Below, piece after piece: positions 30,445 through 39,056 of a DNA stretch of 64,000 bases. The notes beneath the pieces are model-generated. The model ran no database searches and had not been told where the DNA came from. It saw only the letters and a program-made list of their open reading frames with translations. Position 1 is the first letter of the stretch; each line of letters starts with the position of its first letter. The stretch comes from Longimicrobiales bacterium (GTDB taxonomy: Bacteria; Gemmatimonadota; Gemmatimonadetes; Longimicrobiales; Gaopeijiaceae), in assembly GCA_028284495.1 (NCBI GenBank), contig JANQRP010000013.1, forward strand, positions 62,001 to 126,000, in the 5' to 3' direction. The translations under genes and the position numbers were made by a program.

Positions 30445-31457
30445 CGCGGCGGGGACGCGTCGTCCCCCGGCTCGTCGAACATCCGGCGCCGGTACTCCGC
30501 CGCTGCGGCATTGTGCTCGGCGAGTGTTCGGGAGAAGACGTGCCGCCCCTGGGCGTCCGCCACGAAGTAGTAGTACTCGGTGTCGGCGGGCTCGAGCGCG
30601 GCGGCGAGAGCGGCCTCGCCCGGCGACCCGATCGGGCCCGGGGGCAGTCCCGGCTGGGTATAGGTGTTGTACGGAGAGTCGGCGACCGAGTCGATCGCCG
30701 CGAACAGCAGCCGTTCGCGGGTCCCGCCGAGGGCGTACAGGACCGTCGGATCCGCCTGAAGCGGCCATCCGTCGTCGATCCGGTTTCGGTAGACCGACGC
30801 GATCGTGTCCATTTCCTCGGTGAACGTCGCCTCCGCCTCCACGATGCTGGCGAGGGTGACGATCTCGTGTTCATTCCACCCTCGCGCGCGCAGGATCCGG
30901 AGTCGGCGCGGAGTCCAGAACGCCTGGTAGGCGCCGATCATCTCGCCGATCACGACGTCCAGGGACGTGCCGTCCGCGAAGCGGTACGTCTCGGGGAACA
31001 GATAGCCCTCGAGCCCCGGGCCGGGGACGCCCCACCGCGCGTGCGCCGAGTCGGCGGTGAGAACCGCCAGGGCGGAGTCCGCGGAGACCCCGGTGAAATC
31101 CGCAAGGCGCGGCGCGATCAGGGCCAGCGTGAACCCTTCGGGAATCGTCAGCGCGACGGTCTCGACCCGCCCCTCCGTGAGGCGTTCGAGGAGCGGCGCC
31201 GGACCGATGCCCTCACGGACGCGATAGCGCCCCGAGCGGATCTCGGTGTCGGCACCCGAGAACCGGGCTCGCATCTTGAAGGGAAGCCGCATACCCACGA
31301 GCCCTCGCGCCACGAGCGTATCGGTGACCTGATCGAACGACGCGCCGGTCGGAACCGTGAACTCGATCTCGGGCCCGTCGCCCTCGCTACCCCCGCACCC
31401 CGCGACCAGGAGCAGCGCGGCAGGGAGGGCCAGCCGCGAGAGAAGGCGGGGCTTCAC
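30441..31457 (-). CDS. mltG: Endolytic murein transglycosylase, lipoprotein form
   Basis: A 338-residue MltG (YceG) family enzyme that cuts nascent glycan strands and so sets their length. The LysM-like N-terminal part (about 30-100) is followed by the catalytic domain with the probable active-site Glu E207 in LASIVEAEA, and YNTYTQPGLPPGPIGSPG near 275. Most MltG proteins carry a membrane helix, but here the N terminus reads LLLVAGCGG with a lipobox Cys at 21, so it is probably lipid-anchored. GTG 31457 overlaps the ruvX stop; the mltG-ruvX neighbourhood is common. Confidence 0.93.
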   Translation of the reverse strand: MKPRLLSRLALPAALLLVAGCGGSEGDGPEIEFTVPTGASFDQVTDTLVARGLVGMRLPFKMRARFSGADTEIRSGRYRVREGIGPAPLLERLTEGRVETVALTIPEGFTLALIAPRLADFTGVSADSALAVLTADSAHARWGVPGPGLEGYLFPETYRFADGTSLDVVIGEMIGAYQAFWTPRRLRILRARGWNEHEIVTLASIVEAEATFTEEMDTIASVYRNRIDDGWPLQADPTVLYALGGTRERLLFAAIDSVADSPYNTYTQPGLPPGPIGSPGEAALAAALEPADTEYYYFVADAQGRHVFSRTLAEHNAAAAEYRRRMFDEPGDDASPPR

Positions 31458-31912
31458 AGCTCCGCCGCCCCGTCGAGCCACGACTGCAGGATTACCGCGG
31501 CGGCGGCCGCATCGACGCGCCCCTTGTCCTCCCGGGTGCTGCGAGCCCGCCCGGCCCCGCGCAGCGCCTCCTCCGCCTGCACGGAGGTGAGGCGCTCGTC
31601 GACGAATACCAGCGGACGACCGAGGCGAGCCGCGATCCTGCCTCCGGCCTCGCGCACCTCCGCGCACCACTCGCTCTCGCTCCCGTCCAATTCGAGCGGA
31701 AGACCCATCACGAGGGTCTCGGCACCCACCTCGTCGGCGATCTCCTCGAGCGTCCCGTAGGGCGGGCGACGGTTCAGGCGACGCACCAGCGTGGTGTGGG
31801 GCGACGCGAGTGTGCCCGACGGATCGCTCCGCGCCACACCGATCCGCTTTCGCCCGAAATCCAGCCCGAGGGCCGGTGCGCGACGCGCGGCCGTACGATC
31901 CTCGAGCGTCAC
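31454..31912 (-). CDS. ruvX: RuvX/YqgF pre-16S rRNA nuclease / Holliday junction resolvase-like
   Basis: A 152-residue RNase H-fold protein. The three expected acidic sites are present: LGLDFGRKRIGVA, FVDERLTS and KGRVDAAAAAVILQ. YqgF in E. coli processes the 5' end of 16S rRNA; a resolvase role has been suggested from fold alone. GTG 31912 is the best start because the in-frame codons upstream offer no other initiator. It follows the V4R gene by 28 bp and overlaps mltG by 4. Confidence 0.93.
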   Translation of the reverse strand: MTLEDRTAARRAPALGLDFGRKRIGVARSDPSGTLASPHTTLVRRLNRRPPYGTLEEIADEVGAETLVMGLPLELDGSESEWCAEVREAGGRIAARLGRPLVFVDERLTSVQAEEALRGAGRARSTREDKGRVDAAAAAVILQSWLDGAAEL

Positions 31913-31940
31913 GGGCCATCCCCGTAGCGTGACACAGGCC

Positions 31941-32471
31941 CTAGATCTCGGCGAGCGCTTCCTCGAAGGTCCGGCCCTCGAGCAGCGATCTGTGAAGGGC
32001 GAGCACGGTGGCTTCGGACCCGAACACCCATTCACACACCGCGTCGCCCCGAGCCCTGCAGGCGATCTCCACCACGGCCACCTCGCCACCGGCGACGGCC
32101 GTGAGGAGGCTCGCGAAGAGGCCGGTCGTGAAGGAGCACGACGGCTGGCGGGCCTGCGCTCCATCGGCCTCGGCCCAGTCCGGCGAAGAGAGGCGGCCCA
32201 CGGCTTCGTGTACCGGCTCGAACGTGAGCGTCCCCCACCCGCGGCGGGAGAACCACTCCGCCGCCCACGTCCAGAACTGCGATCCCGGCATCGCTCCGAG
32301 GTCCCGGTCCATCTCGGCCCAGATCCGCTCCCCCGATCGGAATCCCGCCGCGTGGAGTGCATTCACGGTCGCGACGGGTCCGGCTTCGTCGCTCAGCGCC
32401 TCACGGAGGATCGTGAGGCCGGACGCGGGAAGCGCGACCTCGCGGGCGGTACGGGATCGGAGCGACGGCAT
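31941..32471 (-). CDS. V4R-domain protein (4-vinyl reductase-type small-molecule-binding domain)
   Basis: A 176-residue protein with an N-terminal helical part and a V4R domain at about 75-165, recognised by VAVVEIACRARGDAVCEWVFG, the two-Cys hallmark of this domain. V4R domains bind small hydrophobic ligands and occur in BchJ and in regulators. There is no DNA-binding domain, so it may be a ligand-binding or chaperone protein. ATG 32471 is chosen; an in-frame ATG at 32549 would add 26 residues of low-complexity Thr/Ser/Pro sequence. It is first in the operon with ruvX, mltG and thiE. Confidence 0.75.
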   Translation of the reverse strand: MPSLRSRTAREVALPASGLTILREALSDEAGPVATVNALHAAGFRSGERIWAEMDRDLGAMPGSQFWTWAAEWFSRRGWGTLTFEPVHEAVGRLSSPDWAEADGAQARQPSCSFTTGLFASLLTAVAGGEVAVVEIACRARGDAVCEWVFGSEATVLALHRSLLEGRTFEEALAEI

Positions 32472-32600
32472 GGAGATCGGGGTGGCCCGCACGGGATGGT
32501 TCGTACGGATCGGATCGGGGTAGGTAGAATACGTGGAAATATGACTCATGGGCCGGTCGCGGGCCACGTATCCCGACAGGCCCCAGCCAGGAGAACCGCA

Positions 32601-32852
32601 GTGGAGTACGAATCGACCGACAGCCGGATGGGGGCGCTGATCGCCGGGCTGGCCCTCGGAGCCGTCATCGGGGCCGGGATCGCCCTTCTCACGGCGCCGG
32701 AGAGCGGTCGGAAGACGCGCCGCCGGCTCAGGAAGACGACCGGACGGCTCACCAGCGGAGCGGGTGACCGGTGGGACGAGTTCGCGGAGGACGTGAAGGG
32801 ACGCGTGGACGACGCGATCAGCGCGGCCGCGAAGAGGCTTCCCGGTCGCTGA
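32601..32852 (+). CDS. YtxH-like small membrane protein
   Basis: An 83-residue protein with one Gly/Ala-rich transmembrane segment (about 10-32, ending LLTAPESGRKTRR) and a basic, helical C-terminal half (DEFAEDVKGRVDDAISAAAKR). This matches the YtxH/gas-vesicle-like family, often stress-associated. The GTG is preceded by CCAGGAG at good spacing, which decides the start. It is divergent from the V4R gene, and its last 35 bp overlap the convergent TPR gene. Confidence 0.8.
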   Translation: MEYESTDSRMGALIAGLALGAVIGAGIALLTAPESGRKTRRRLRKTTGRLTSGAGDRWDEFAEDVKGRVDDAISAAAKRLPGR

Positions 32853-33711
32853 CCTCCGCCGGCACCCAGCCGCCTTCGAGTCGGGCGAGGAGTGCGGCGG
32901 CTTCGGTGCGGATCAGCGCGTCTCCGGGGTCCCGGGTGTCGAGCGCCGTGACACGTTGGAGTTCGGCGGCCGCGTCGTCGGGCCGATCGACGTCGAGGTA
33001 GACCTTCGCGAGTTCGAGCCCGTGGACGAGTCCGGCGGGCGCGAGCCGCGTGGCCGTCTCGAGATGGAGGACGGCGTCGTCCCACGTCGCCTCGCCGAAG
33101 TCGTCGGCGCCGAACGCGCCCGCACCGAGCCGCTCGAAGGTATTGAGGCGCCGGATCTCGGCATGCCACATCCCGAGCACATGATGCGCGCCGGGGCGGA
33201 GAGAGTCGAGCGCGAGAGCCCGCGCCGCCGCCGACCGGACGCCGTTGACGAGCGTCGCGCGGGTTCGAAGCCCGACCGTGAGCGTGCGCCTTCCGCGGGC
33301 GATCGCCAGCCACTCCCACGCCTGAGCATCGGCCGAGTCGGCGGCGATCCGCGCATCGGCGTAGGCCTCCGCGGTCTCGTATCGCTCCCGCGCGGCGTCG
33401 CTGTCCTCGGCCTCGACGACCATTCCCAGGTTGACCGCCACGCGGGCCGCGCGCCACGAGAGATCCGGATCCGACCCTACGACCGCTCCATCGCCCGCCC
33501 CCTTGCCGGCGAGCGCCGCATCGAGCAGATCGAGTGCGGCGATGGCCTCGTCCGCGGCGAGCAGGGAGTCGGCGCGTGCAGCCACGTCCGCCGTGGAGCC
33601 CACGGTATTCGAGTCGGCCGGCGTCTGCGGCATGCCACCTGCCTCGAGTCCCGCCGCAGACGCGGCGGAGACCAGAATGCACACAACGGGAAGCGCAGGG
33701 ATGAGGTTCAT
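32818..33711 (-). CDS. Secreted TPR-like helical-repeat protein
   Basis: A 297-residue protein with a signal peptide (MNLIPALPVVCILVSAASA) and a body of paired helices rich in Ala, typical of TPR repeats (AIAALDLLDAALAGKG, ADAQAWEWLAIARG, GLVHGLELAKVYLD, PDDAAAELQRVTALD). It resembles the regulator-of-microtubule-dynamics-like family seen in bacteria. The molecular partner is unknown. A GTG five codons further upstream is an alternative start. Its 3' end overlaps the ytxH-like gene by 35 bp on the other strand. Confidence 0.75.
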   Translation of the reverse strand: MNLIPALPVVCILVSAASAAGLEAGGMPQTPADSNTVGSTADVAARADSLLAADEAIAALDLLDAALAGKGAGDGAVVGSDPDLSWRAARVAVNLGMVVEAEDSDAARERYETAEAYADARIAADSADAQAWEWLAIARGRRTLTVGLRTRATLVNGVRSAAARALALDSLRPGAHHVLGMWHAEIRRLNTFERLGAGAFGADDFGEATWDDAVLHLETATRLAPAGLVHGLELAKVYLDVDRPDDAAAELQRVTALDTRDPGDALIRTEAAALLARLEGGWVPAEVSDREASSRPR

Positions 33712-33773
33712 GACGCCCGTTTCCACCCGCCGAGGGGTGGAATGATCCGCGCTCTGCGCGCCGGGGCGCGTGC

Positions 33774-35156
33774 ATGAACCCGGTCCGCGTCATAGAACGG
33801 AAGCGTGACGGAGTTCGACTCGATCCCGCGGAGGTGCGGGACTTCTTCCGCGCGTATCAGCGGGACGAGGTGGCGGACTACCAGATGTCCGCCTTCCTGA
33901 TGGCCGTCGTCTTCAACGGACTCGAGCTGTCCGAACTCGAGGCGCTCCTCGACGTGATGATCCACTCGGGCGCCACGCTGGATCTCGGGCACCTGCCCGG
34001 TCCGCGCGCGGACAAGCACTCGACCGGCGGGGTGGGGGACAAGGTTTCACTGACGCTCGCGCCGCTCGCCGCCGAACTCGGCATGTTCGTGCCGATGATG
34101 TCCGGGCGAGGACTCGGACACACCGGCGGCACGCTCGACAAGCTGGAGGCGATCCCAGGGTACCGCACGGATCTGGACCTGGATGCGTTCACTCGCGTCG
34201 TCGAGGACGTCGGGTACGGCATGATCGGCCAGACCGCGGAAATCGCGCCCATCGACCGCAGGACCTACGACCTGCGGAGCGTCACCGGTACGGTGCCGTG
34301 CATCCCGCTGATCGCGTCGTCGATCCTCAGCAAGAAGCTGGCGGAGGACCTCGACGTTCTGCTGCTCGACGTGAAGGTGGGGGACGGAGCCTTTATTGCC
34401 GACCGCGGGATGTCGGACCGTCTCGCGCGCACGATGGTGGACCTGGCGAACGCGCGGGGCGTCCGTACCGTGGCCCTCCAGACCGCGATGGATCGTCCGC
34501 TGGGTGTGGCGGTGGGCAACGGGCTCGAGACGGACGAGGCGATCGCGACGCTGAAGGGGGCCGGGCCGACCGACTTTCGTACGCTGGTCGTGCGGGAGGC
34601 CGCCGAGATGGCCGCGCTCGCACGTGGCCGCGACGGCCGCCCCGTCCCGCCCGATGCACCCGCTCACCAACTCGCCCCGGTGGTCGCCGAGTGGAGCGAG
34701 CGGGCCGAGGCGGCGCTGGATTCGGGTGCGGCCTTCGCACGCTTTCTGAGGAACGTGGAGGCGCAGGGTGGTGACCCCGGGGCGTGCGAGGCGGACGGCC
34801 CGATCGCACCCGCAGCCGTGGTTCGCGACGTGTACGCGCGGGAGGACGGCGTCGTGACCGAGGTCGCTCCGCGGGCCCTCGGACGCGGAGTCGTGGCGCT
34901 GGGAGGCGGGCGCCGGAAGCTCGGCGACACGATCGATCCCTCGATCGGCTTCGAGGTGCTGGTCGCACCCGGCTACGAGGTGGACGGCGGACTGCTGGGT
35001 CGGGTCCACGCGGCGTCGGCCGAGCAGGCCGATCGGGCCGAGCGCATCCTGCGCGACGCGATCGTCCTCGGGGTCGACCGACCCGAGCCGCTGCCGCTCG
35101 TGCTGGGTCGGGTCGGACCGGACGGCCTCAGCCCGTCGGAGCCTCCGGCCGAGTGA
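33774..35156 (+). CDS. deoA: Thymidine / pyrimidine-nucleoside phosphorylase
   Basis: A 460-residue nucleoside phosphorylase family II enzyme, splitting thymidine (or uridine) with phosphate to base and deoxyribose-1-phosphate. The phosphate-binding signature KHSTGGVGDK is at 81-90. SGRGLGHTGGTLDKLEAIPG and the C-terminal PYNP domain (GRGVVALGGGRRKLGDTIDPSIGF) are typical. Whether it is specific for thymidine (DeoA) or broad (Pdp) cannot be settled here. The last 29 bp overlap the convergent DUF3343 gene. Confidence 0.93.
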   Translation: MNPVRVIERKRDGVRLDPAEVRDFFRAYQRDEVADYQMSAFLMAVVFNGLELSELEALLDVMIHSGATLDLGHLPGPRADKHSTGGVGDKVSLTLAPLAAELGMFVPMMSGRGLGHTGGTLDKLEAIPGYRTDLDLDAFTRVVEDVGYGMIGQTAEIAPIDRRTYDLRSVTGTVPCIPLIASSILSKKLAEDLDVLLLDVKVGDGAFIADRGMSDRLARTMVDLANARGVRTVALQTAMDRPLGVAVGNGLETDEAIATLKGAGPTDFRTLVVREAAEMAALARGRDGRPVPPDAPAHQLAPVVAEWSERAEAALDSGAAFARFLRNVEAQGGDPGACEADGPIAPAAVVRDVYAREDGVVTEVAPRALGRGVVALGGGRRKLGDTIDPSIGFEVLVAPGYEVDGGLLGRVHAASAEQADRAERILRDAIVLGVDRPEPLPLVLGRVGPDGLSPSEPPAE

Positions 35157-35379
35157 CGCCGTCCGGCCAGTAGAACTCGACGCCCTCCCTCTCCAGGGCG
35201 CGCCCGAGGTCGGCGGAGCATTCCGCGAACGTCTCGACGGCGAGGTCACAGCGCGCCTGGCCGCGGTCCGGCGGTGCCGGCACCACGTCGGCGGGGATTC
35301 CGTTCTGGACCGCGACCTCCTCGGCCCAGAGCGCATGGTGCGTGGTGTCGAAGAGAAACACGACGGACGACGGGTTCAC
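35128..35379 (-). CDS. DUF3343 protein (putative Se/S carrier-like)
   Basis: An 83-residue protein of the DUF3343 type: a short beta-alpha unit (VVFLFDTTHHALWAEEVAVQNG), a proline pair in VVPAPP, and a Cys in QARCDLAVE where relatives place a conserved Cys. Members are proposed to carry sulfur or selenium, but this is not proven. GTG 35379 overlaps the PBP1A stop by 4 bp, so it is co-translated with a cell-wall enzyme, an odd pairing. The 3' end runs 29 bp into deoA on the opposite strand. Confidence 0.75.
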   Translation of the reverse strand: MNPSSVVFLFDTTHHALWAEEVAVQNGIPADVVPAPPDRGQARCDLAVETFAECSADLGRALEREGVEFYWPDGVTRPEAPTG

Positions 35380-37607
35380 CGCCGGCGCCCGATTCCCGGC
35401 AGGTCCCGCCCCATCCGGAAGCGCGTCGTGCGGTCGCACACCTCGGTCGGCTCGGTGCCCGGGATGTAGAGCTCGAAGTAGCTCTCGGTGTCGTCGCACC
35501 AGCGGCTGGCGAGAAGCCCCGTCGCGGGGTCCACCTCACGCCGCGTGAGCCCCTCGACCATCGGCCAGGGCACCGGTACGTCGAGCAGCGGGTCCGTGAA
35601 CCAGTCGAACTCGATCGTCTCGCCTTCGTCCACAAGGCGCTCCATGCCGTAGTAGACGCTCGCCATGAACCGGCCCCAGACGGGCGCCGCGAAGGAGCCA
35701 CCGGTGCCCTGTGGCGCGTACGCGTTCATGGGAATCGGGCGGTCCATGCCGAACCAGACCCCCGCGACGAGGTCGGGGGTGAAGCCCACGAACCAGGTGT
35801 CGGTCCCGTCGTTCGTCGTGCCGGTCTTGCCGGCGACCGGGACCGCGTACGGAAGGTTCTGGGGGAACCGGTCCGCCCGCGTGTTTCCGCCCGTCCCCCT
35901 GTTGGCGGCGTCCTCGAGCATCGAGACCATGATCCTCGCGACGGCCGGATCGAGTACACGCGTGCGATCCGGATTGTGCTCCCAAAGGACGGTGCCGTCC
36001 GCATCCTCCACGCGGATGATCGGGAAGGGGCGCACCTTCTCGCCGAGCGTCGCGAACGCGGTGTAGGCCTCGGCCAGCTCCAGCGGAATGACCTCGGCGG
36101 CGCCGATCGTCGTCGACGGGAACCGTTCGATCTCGGTCGTCTGAATACCCATGCGACGCGCAGTCCGGGCGACGGTCTCGATCCCGACCTCCTCCCAGCC
36201 CAGCTTGATCGCGATCATGTTGATCGAGTGACGGAGCCCCTCGCGGATCGTGATCGGACCCTTGAACTCGGGGTCGAAGTTCTTCGGGCGCCAGTCCTCG
36301 CCGCTGACCTGGGGATACACCACCGGCTGGTCGACCACGATCTGGGTCGCGGGGATACCGGACGCGATCGCGGCCGTGTAGACGAACGGCTTGAAGGACG
36401 ACCCGGCCTGTCGCTGCGCGAGTCGTACCCGGTCGAACTTCGACTGCTCGAAGTCCCGGCCCCCGACCATGGCACGTACCTGCCCCGTCTCGGGGTCCAG
36501 CGCGATGAACATCCCCTGCAGGTAGGGCGTCTGCCCGTCGTCGAAGGCGTCGATCGAATCGTAGGCCGAGTACGGATCGTGGCCGAAGTTCGGCAGCGCC
36601 TCGATCCGGTTCCATCCCCAGTCCATCGCCTCGCGCGCGGCGACCTGCATCTCGCTGTCGAGCGTGGTATAGACCCGCAGGCCGTCCGTGTAGACGCGAT
36701 CGCCGAACCGCGAGTCCAGGATCTGACGCACCCACTCCTCGAAGTACGGCGCGATGCCGTGCACCGAATCGGTCGAGTAGTCCCGGTCGGGCAGCGGATA
36801 CGCCTTCCAGCTCTCCGCCTCGGCCTCGGTGATGTAGCCCTGCCGGGCCATGAGGTTGAGGACGGTGTTTCGACGGGCGAGCGTCGGGCCGGGGTTCGTG
36901 TACGGGTTGTAGAAGCCCGGTCGGTTGAGGATCGCCGCGAGGAGCGCCGCCTCCGCCACGTTCAGGTCGGTCGCGTTCTTTCCGAAGTAGGCCCGCGCGG
37001 CCGACTGGAAGCCGTAGCCGCGCCCCATGTAGATCTGGTTCAGGTACGACTCGAGGATCTGGTCCTTCGAGTAGGCGTCCTCGAGCTGGAAGGCCACCTG
37101 CAGCTCGCGCAGCTTTCGGGTGTACGCGCGCTCGAACCCGACCTCCTCGACGAACATGTTGCGCGCGAGCTGCTGTGTGATCGTGCTTCCACCGCCGGCA
37201 TAGTTGCCCGTCAGGACGCCGAACACGGCCCGGGTGAACCCGATCGGGTCGAAGCCGCCGTGCCGGTAGAACCGCTTGTCCTCGATGGCGACCACGGCCT
37301 GCGGGACGTAGTCGGGGAGCGCCTCGATCGAGACCGGTGTGCGGCGTTCGTAGCCGAGTTCGACGATCAGCTCGCCGTTCAGGTCGTACAGCTTCGACGT
37401 CTGCTCCGCCTCGAAGGTCCGGATCTGGGCGATCGACGGGCAGTTGGCGCAGAGATTCCGCCACGAACCGAACGCCAGACCGACCCCGCCCGCGAAGAGG
37501 AACACGGCCGTGAGAACCACGACGCGCGGCACGCGGAGCTCCGAGAGCTTGGGGAGCTTCGCGGCCATGTCCCGCAGTTTCGGGGGGAGATTCGGCAGCT
37601 TCGGCAT
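35376..37607 (-). CDS. Class A penicillin-binding protein (PBP1A type)
   Basis: A 743-residue bifunctional peptidoglycan synthase. After a cytoplasmic N terminus with PKL-type repeats (PKLPNLPPKL, AKLPKLSEL) comes one membrane helix (about 28-48). The glycosyltransferase domain follows, with catalytic E109 in AIEDKRFYRHGG and GGSTITQQLARN. The transpeptidase domain has S403 in SSFK, S461-I-N463, and K594-TG. Both activities should be intact. The promoter at 37617-37646 lies just before it, so the leader is very short. Confidence 0.96.
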   Translation of the reverse strand: MPKLPNLPPKLRDMAAKLPKLSELRVPRVVVLTAVFLFAGGVGLAFGSWRNLCANCPSIAQIRTFEAEQTSKLYDLNGELIVELGYERRTPVSIEALPDYVPQAVVAIEDKRFYRHGGFDPIGFTRAVFGVLTGNYAGGGSTITQQLARNMFVEEVGFERAYTRKLRELQVAFQLEDAYSKDQILESYLNQIYMGRGYGFQSAARAYFGKNATDLNVAEAALLAAILNRPGFYNPYTNPGPTLARRNTVLNLMARQGYITEAEAESWKAYPLPDRDYSTDSVHGIAPYFEEWVRQILDSRFGDRVYTDGLRVYTTLDSEMQVAAREAMDWGWNRIEALPNFGHDPYSAYDSIDAFDDGQTPYLQGMFIALDPETGQVRAMVGGRDFEQSKFDRVRLAQRQAGSSFKPFVYTAAIASGIPATQIVVDQPVVYPQVSGEDWRPKNFDPEFKGPITIREGLRHSINMIAIKLGWEEVGIETVARTARRMGIQTTEIERFPSTTIGAAEVIPLELAEAYTAFATLGEKVRPFPIIRVEDADGTVLWEHNPDRTRVLDPAVARIMVSMLEDAANRGTGGNTRADRFPQNLPYAVPVAGKTGTTNDGTDTWFVGFTPDLVAGVWFGMDRPIPMNAYAPQGTGGSFAAPVWGRFMASVYYGMERLVDEGETIEFDWFTDPLLDVPVPWPMVEGLTRREVDPATGLLASRWCDDTESYFELYIPGTEPTEVCDRTTRFRMGRDLPGIGRRR

Positions 37608-37616
37608 GGTGATCGG

Positions 37617-37646
37617 AAGGTAGCGGCGACGTCGGGAGGCCCTCAA
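37617..37646 (-). promoter_or_regulatory. Promoter of the PBP1A gene
   Basis: On the minus strand, TTGAGG (37646-37641), an 18-bp spacer and TACCTT (37622-37617) lie nine bases before the ATG. Transcription would start about at the start codon, so the message may be leaderless or nearly so. The -10 is identical to that of the atp operon. Confidence 0.5.
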
Positions 37647-37811
37647 CGGGACTCCGCGCTGCAGCCGGGGCCGCGGTACATCGCTCTGGTACAACCATCC
37701 CGACGTGCACGATCCGGGCCACGCCCGGTCGCGGCCGAGCTGGAACCCGCGACTGGACGGCGGCGCGCCGAGGTGTGACGGTAACGGACGAACCAGACCG
37801 AGGAGGAGTCG

Positions 37812-39056
37812 TTGGGCATCGGAACGTTGATCGCCGGGACCGCGGCCGTGCTGCTCGTGGGCGGGCCGGTCGCGGCGGCCCAGCAGCTGCCGGACACGCT
37901 CGTCGTGTCGGACGATCCGGAACTCCGTCGGATGGCCGGGGACCTCCTGCCCGCCCTGGCCGAGCGGTCCGGCCTGGAACTCCGCGCCCCGGTCCGCGTC
38001 GAGCGGCGCAGCCGCGCGCAGCTCGAGACGTACATCGTCGGGAAGCTGGACGAGGAGCTTCCAGCCGAGCGCGCCGCCGCGCTGTCCGAGGCCTACGGGT
38101 TTCTCGGCCTCGTGCCTCCCGGCTTCGATCTCCGAGCAACGCTCCGCGAGGTCTACACCGAACAGGTCGCCGGCTTCTACGATCCCGACTCGACGGCGCT
38201 CTATGTCCTCGACGACCAGCCCCCGGCGGCGCTCGAGCCGCTGCTCATGCACGAGCTGGTGCACGCGGTGCAGGACCAGTGGGTGGATCTCGCCGGCGTC
38301 ACCGCGCCCGGGCTCGGCAACGACCGACGGTCCGCTGCACAGGCCGCGATCGAGGGGCACGCGATGCTGGTGATGCTCGAACATTCCATGGCGGTCTCGG
38401 CCGGGTCCGACATCGACGTTCTCGAGCTGCCGACGTTCGCGGGCTCCATGCGGCCGGCGCTGGACGGCATTCGAGACCAGTATCCGGCCCTGGGCGGCGC
38501 GCCGCGGGTGATCCAGGAGTCTCTCCTCCTCCCGTACCTGGAGGGCGCCGCGTTCGTGCAGTCCGTCTGGGCGGTCGAAGCGCGCCGGGTGCCGCTCGGC
38601 GAGATGCTGCCCGCGTCCACGGAGCAGGTGTCGCAGCCCGATCGGTTCACCGGCGAGCCGCCCGACATGCCGACGGAGGTGGGGCTTGCGATGGACGCCG
38701 ATGCACAGCTGCTGCTCGACGACGTGCTCGGATTCGCCGAGACCCGGATTTTCCTCGAGGAGATCGCGGGGGAGGCGGCCGGCATCGCGGCCCGGGGCTG
38801 GGACGGCGACCGATGGGCGCTGGTGGAGGACGGCGACGCCCGGGGTGTGGTCTGGGCGCTGGTCTTCGACACCGAGGCCTCCCGCGACCGCTTCGTTTCG
38901 ACGCTCACCCCGCACCTCGCCGACCTCCCGGCACGCGCGACCCTCGGTGCGATGCCCGTGGACGGCCGTCCGGTGGCGATGCTGCGGATCGGTGTCCAGC
39001 CCGACGTGCAGGTGACGCTCGAGGGTGGCACCGAGGGTGACGGAGGCCTGACGTGA
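37812..39056 (+). CDS. Putative secreted zinc metallopeptidase (HExxH), function unknown
   Basis: A 414-residue protein with a signal peptide (cut after PVAAA, about residue 23). A zinc-type motif HELVHAVQDQ lies near residue 150, preceded by VAGFYDPDSTALYVL, and AAIEGHAML about 30 residues on could give the third ligand Glu. The C-terminal half has no domain I recognise. The arrangement resembles minigluzincin-like peptidases. The TTG start is supported by AGGAGGAG just upstream. It overlaps aroB by 4 bp, an unexpected partner. Confidence 0.65.
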   Translation: MGIGTLIAGTAAVLLVGGPVAAAQQLPDTLVVSDDPELRRMAGDLLPALAERSGLELRAPVRVERRSRAQLETYIVGKLDEELPAERAAALSEAYGFLGLVPPGFDLRATLREVYTEQVAGFYDPDSTALYVLDDQPPAALEPLLMHELVHAVQDQWVDLAGVTAPGLGNDRRSAAQAAIEGHAMLVMLEHSMAVSAGSDIDVLELPTFAGSMRPALDGIRDQYPALGGAPRVIQESLLLPYLEGAAFVQSVWAVEARRVPLGEMLPASTEQVSQPDRFTGEPPDMPTEVGLAMDADAQLLLDDVLGFAETRIFLEEIAGEAAGIAARGWDGDRWALVEDGDARGVVWALVFDTEASRDRFVSTLTPHLADLPARATLGAMPVDGRPVAMLRIGVQPDVQVTLEGGTEGDGGLT

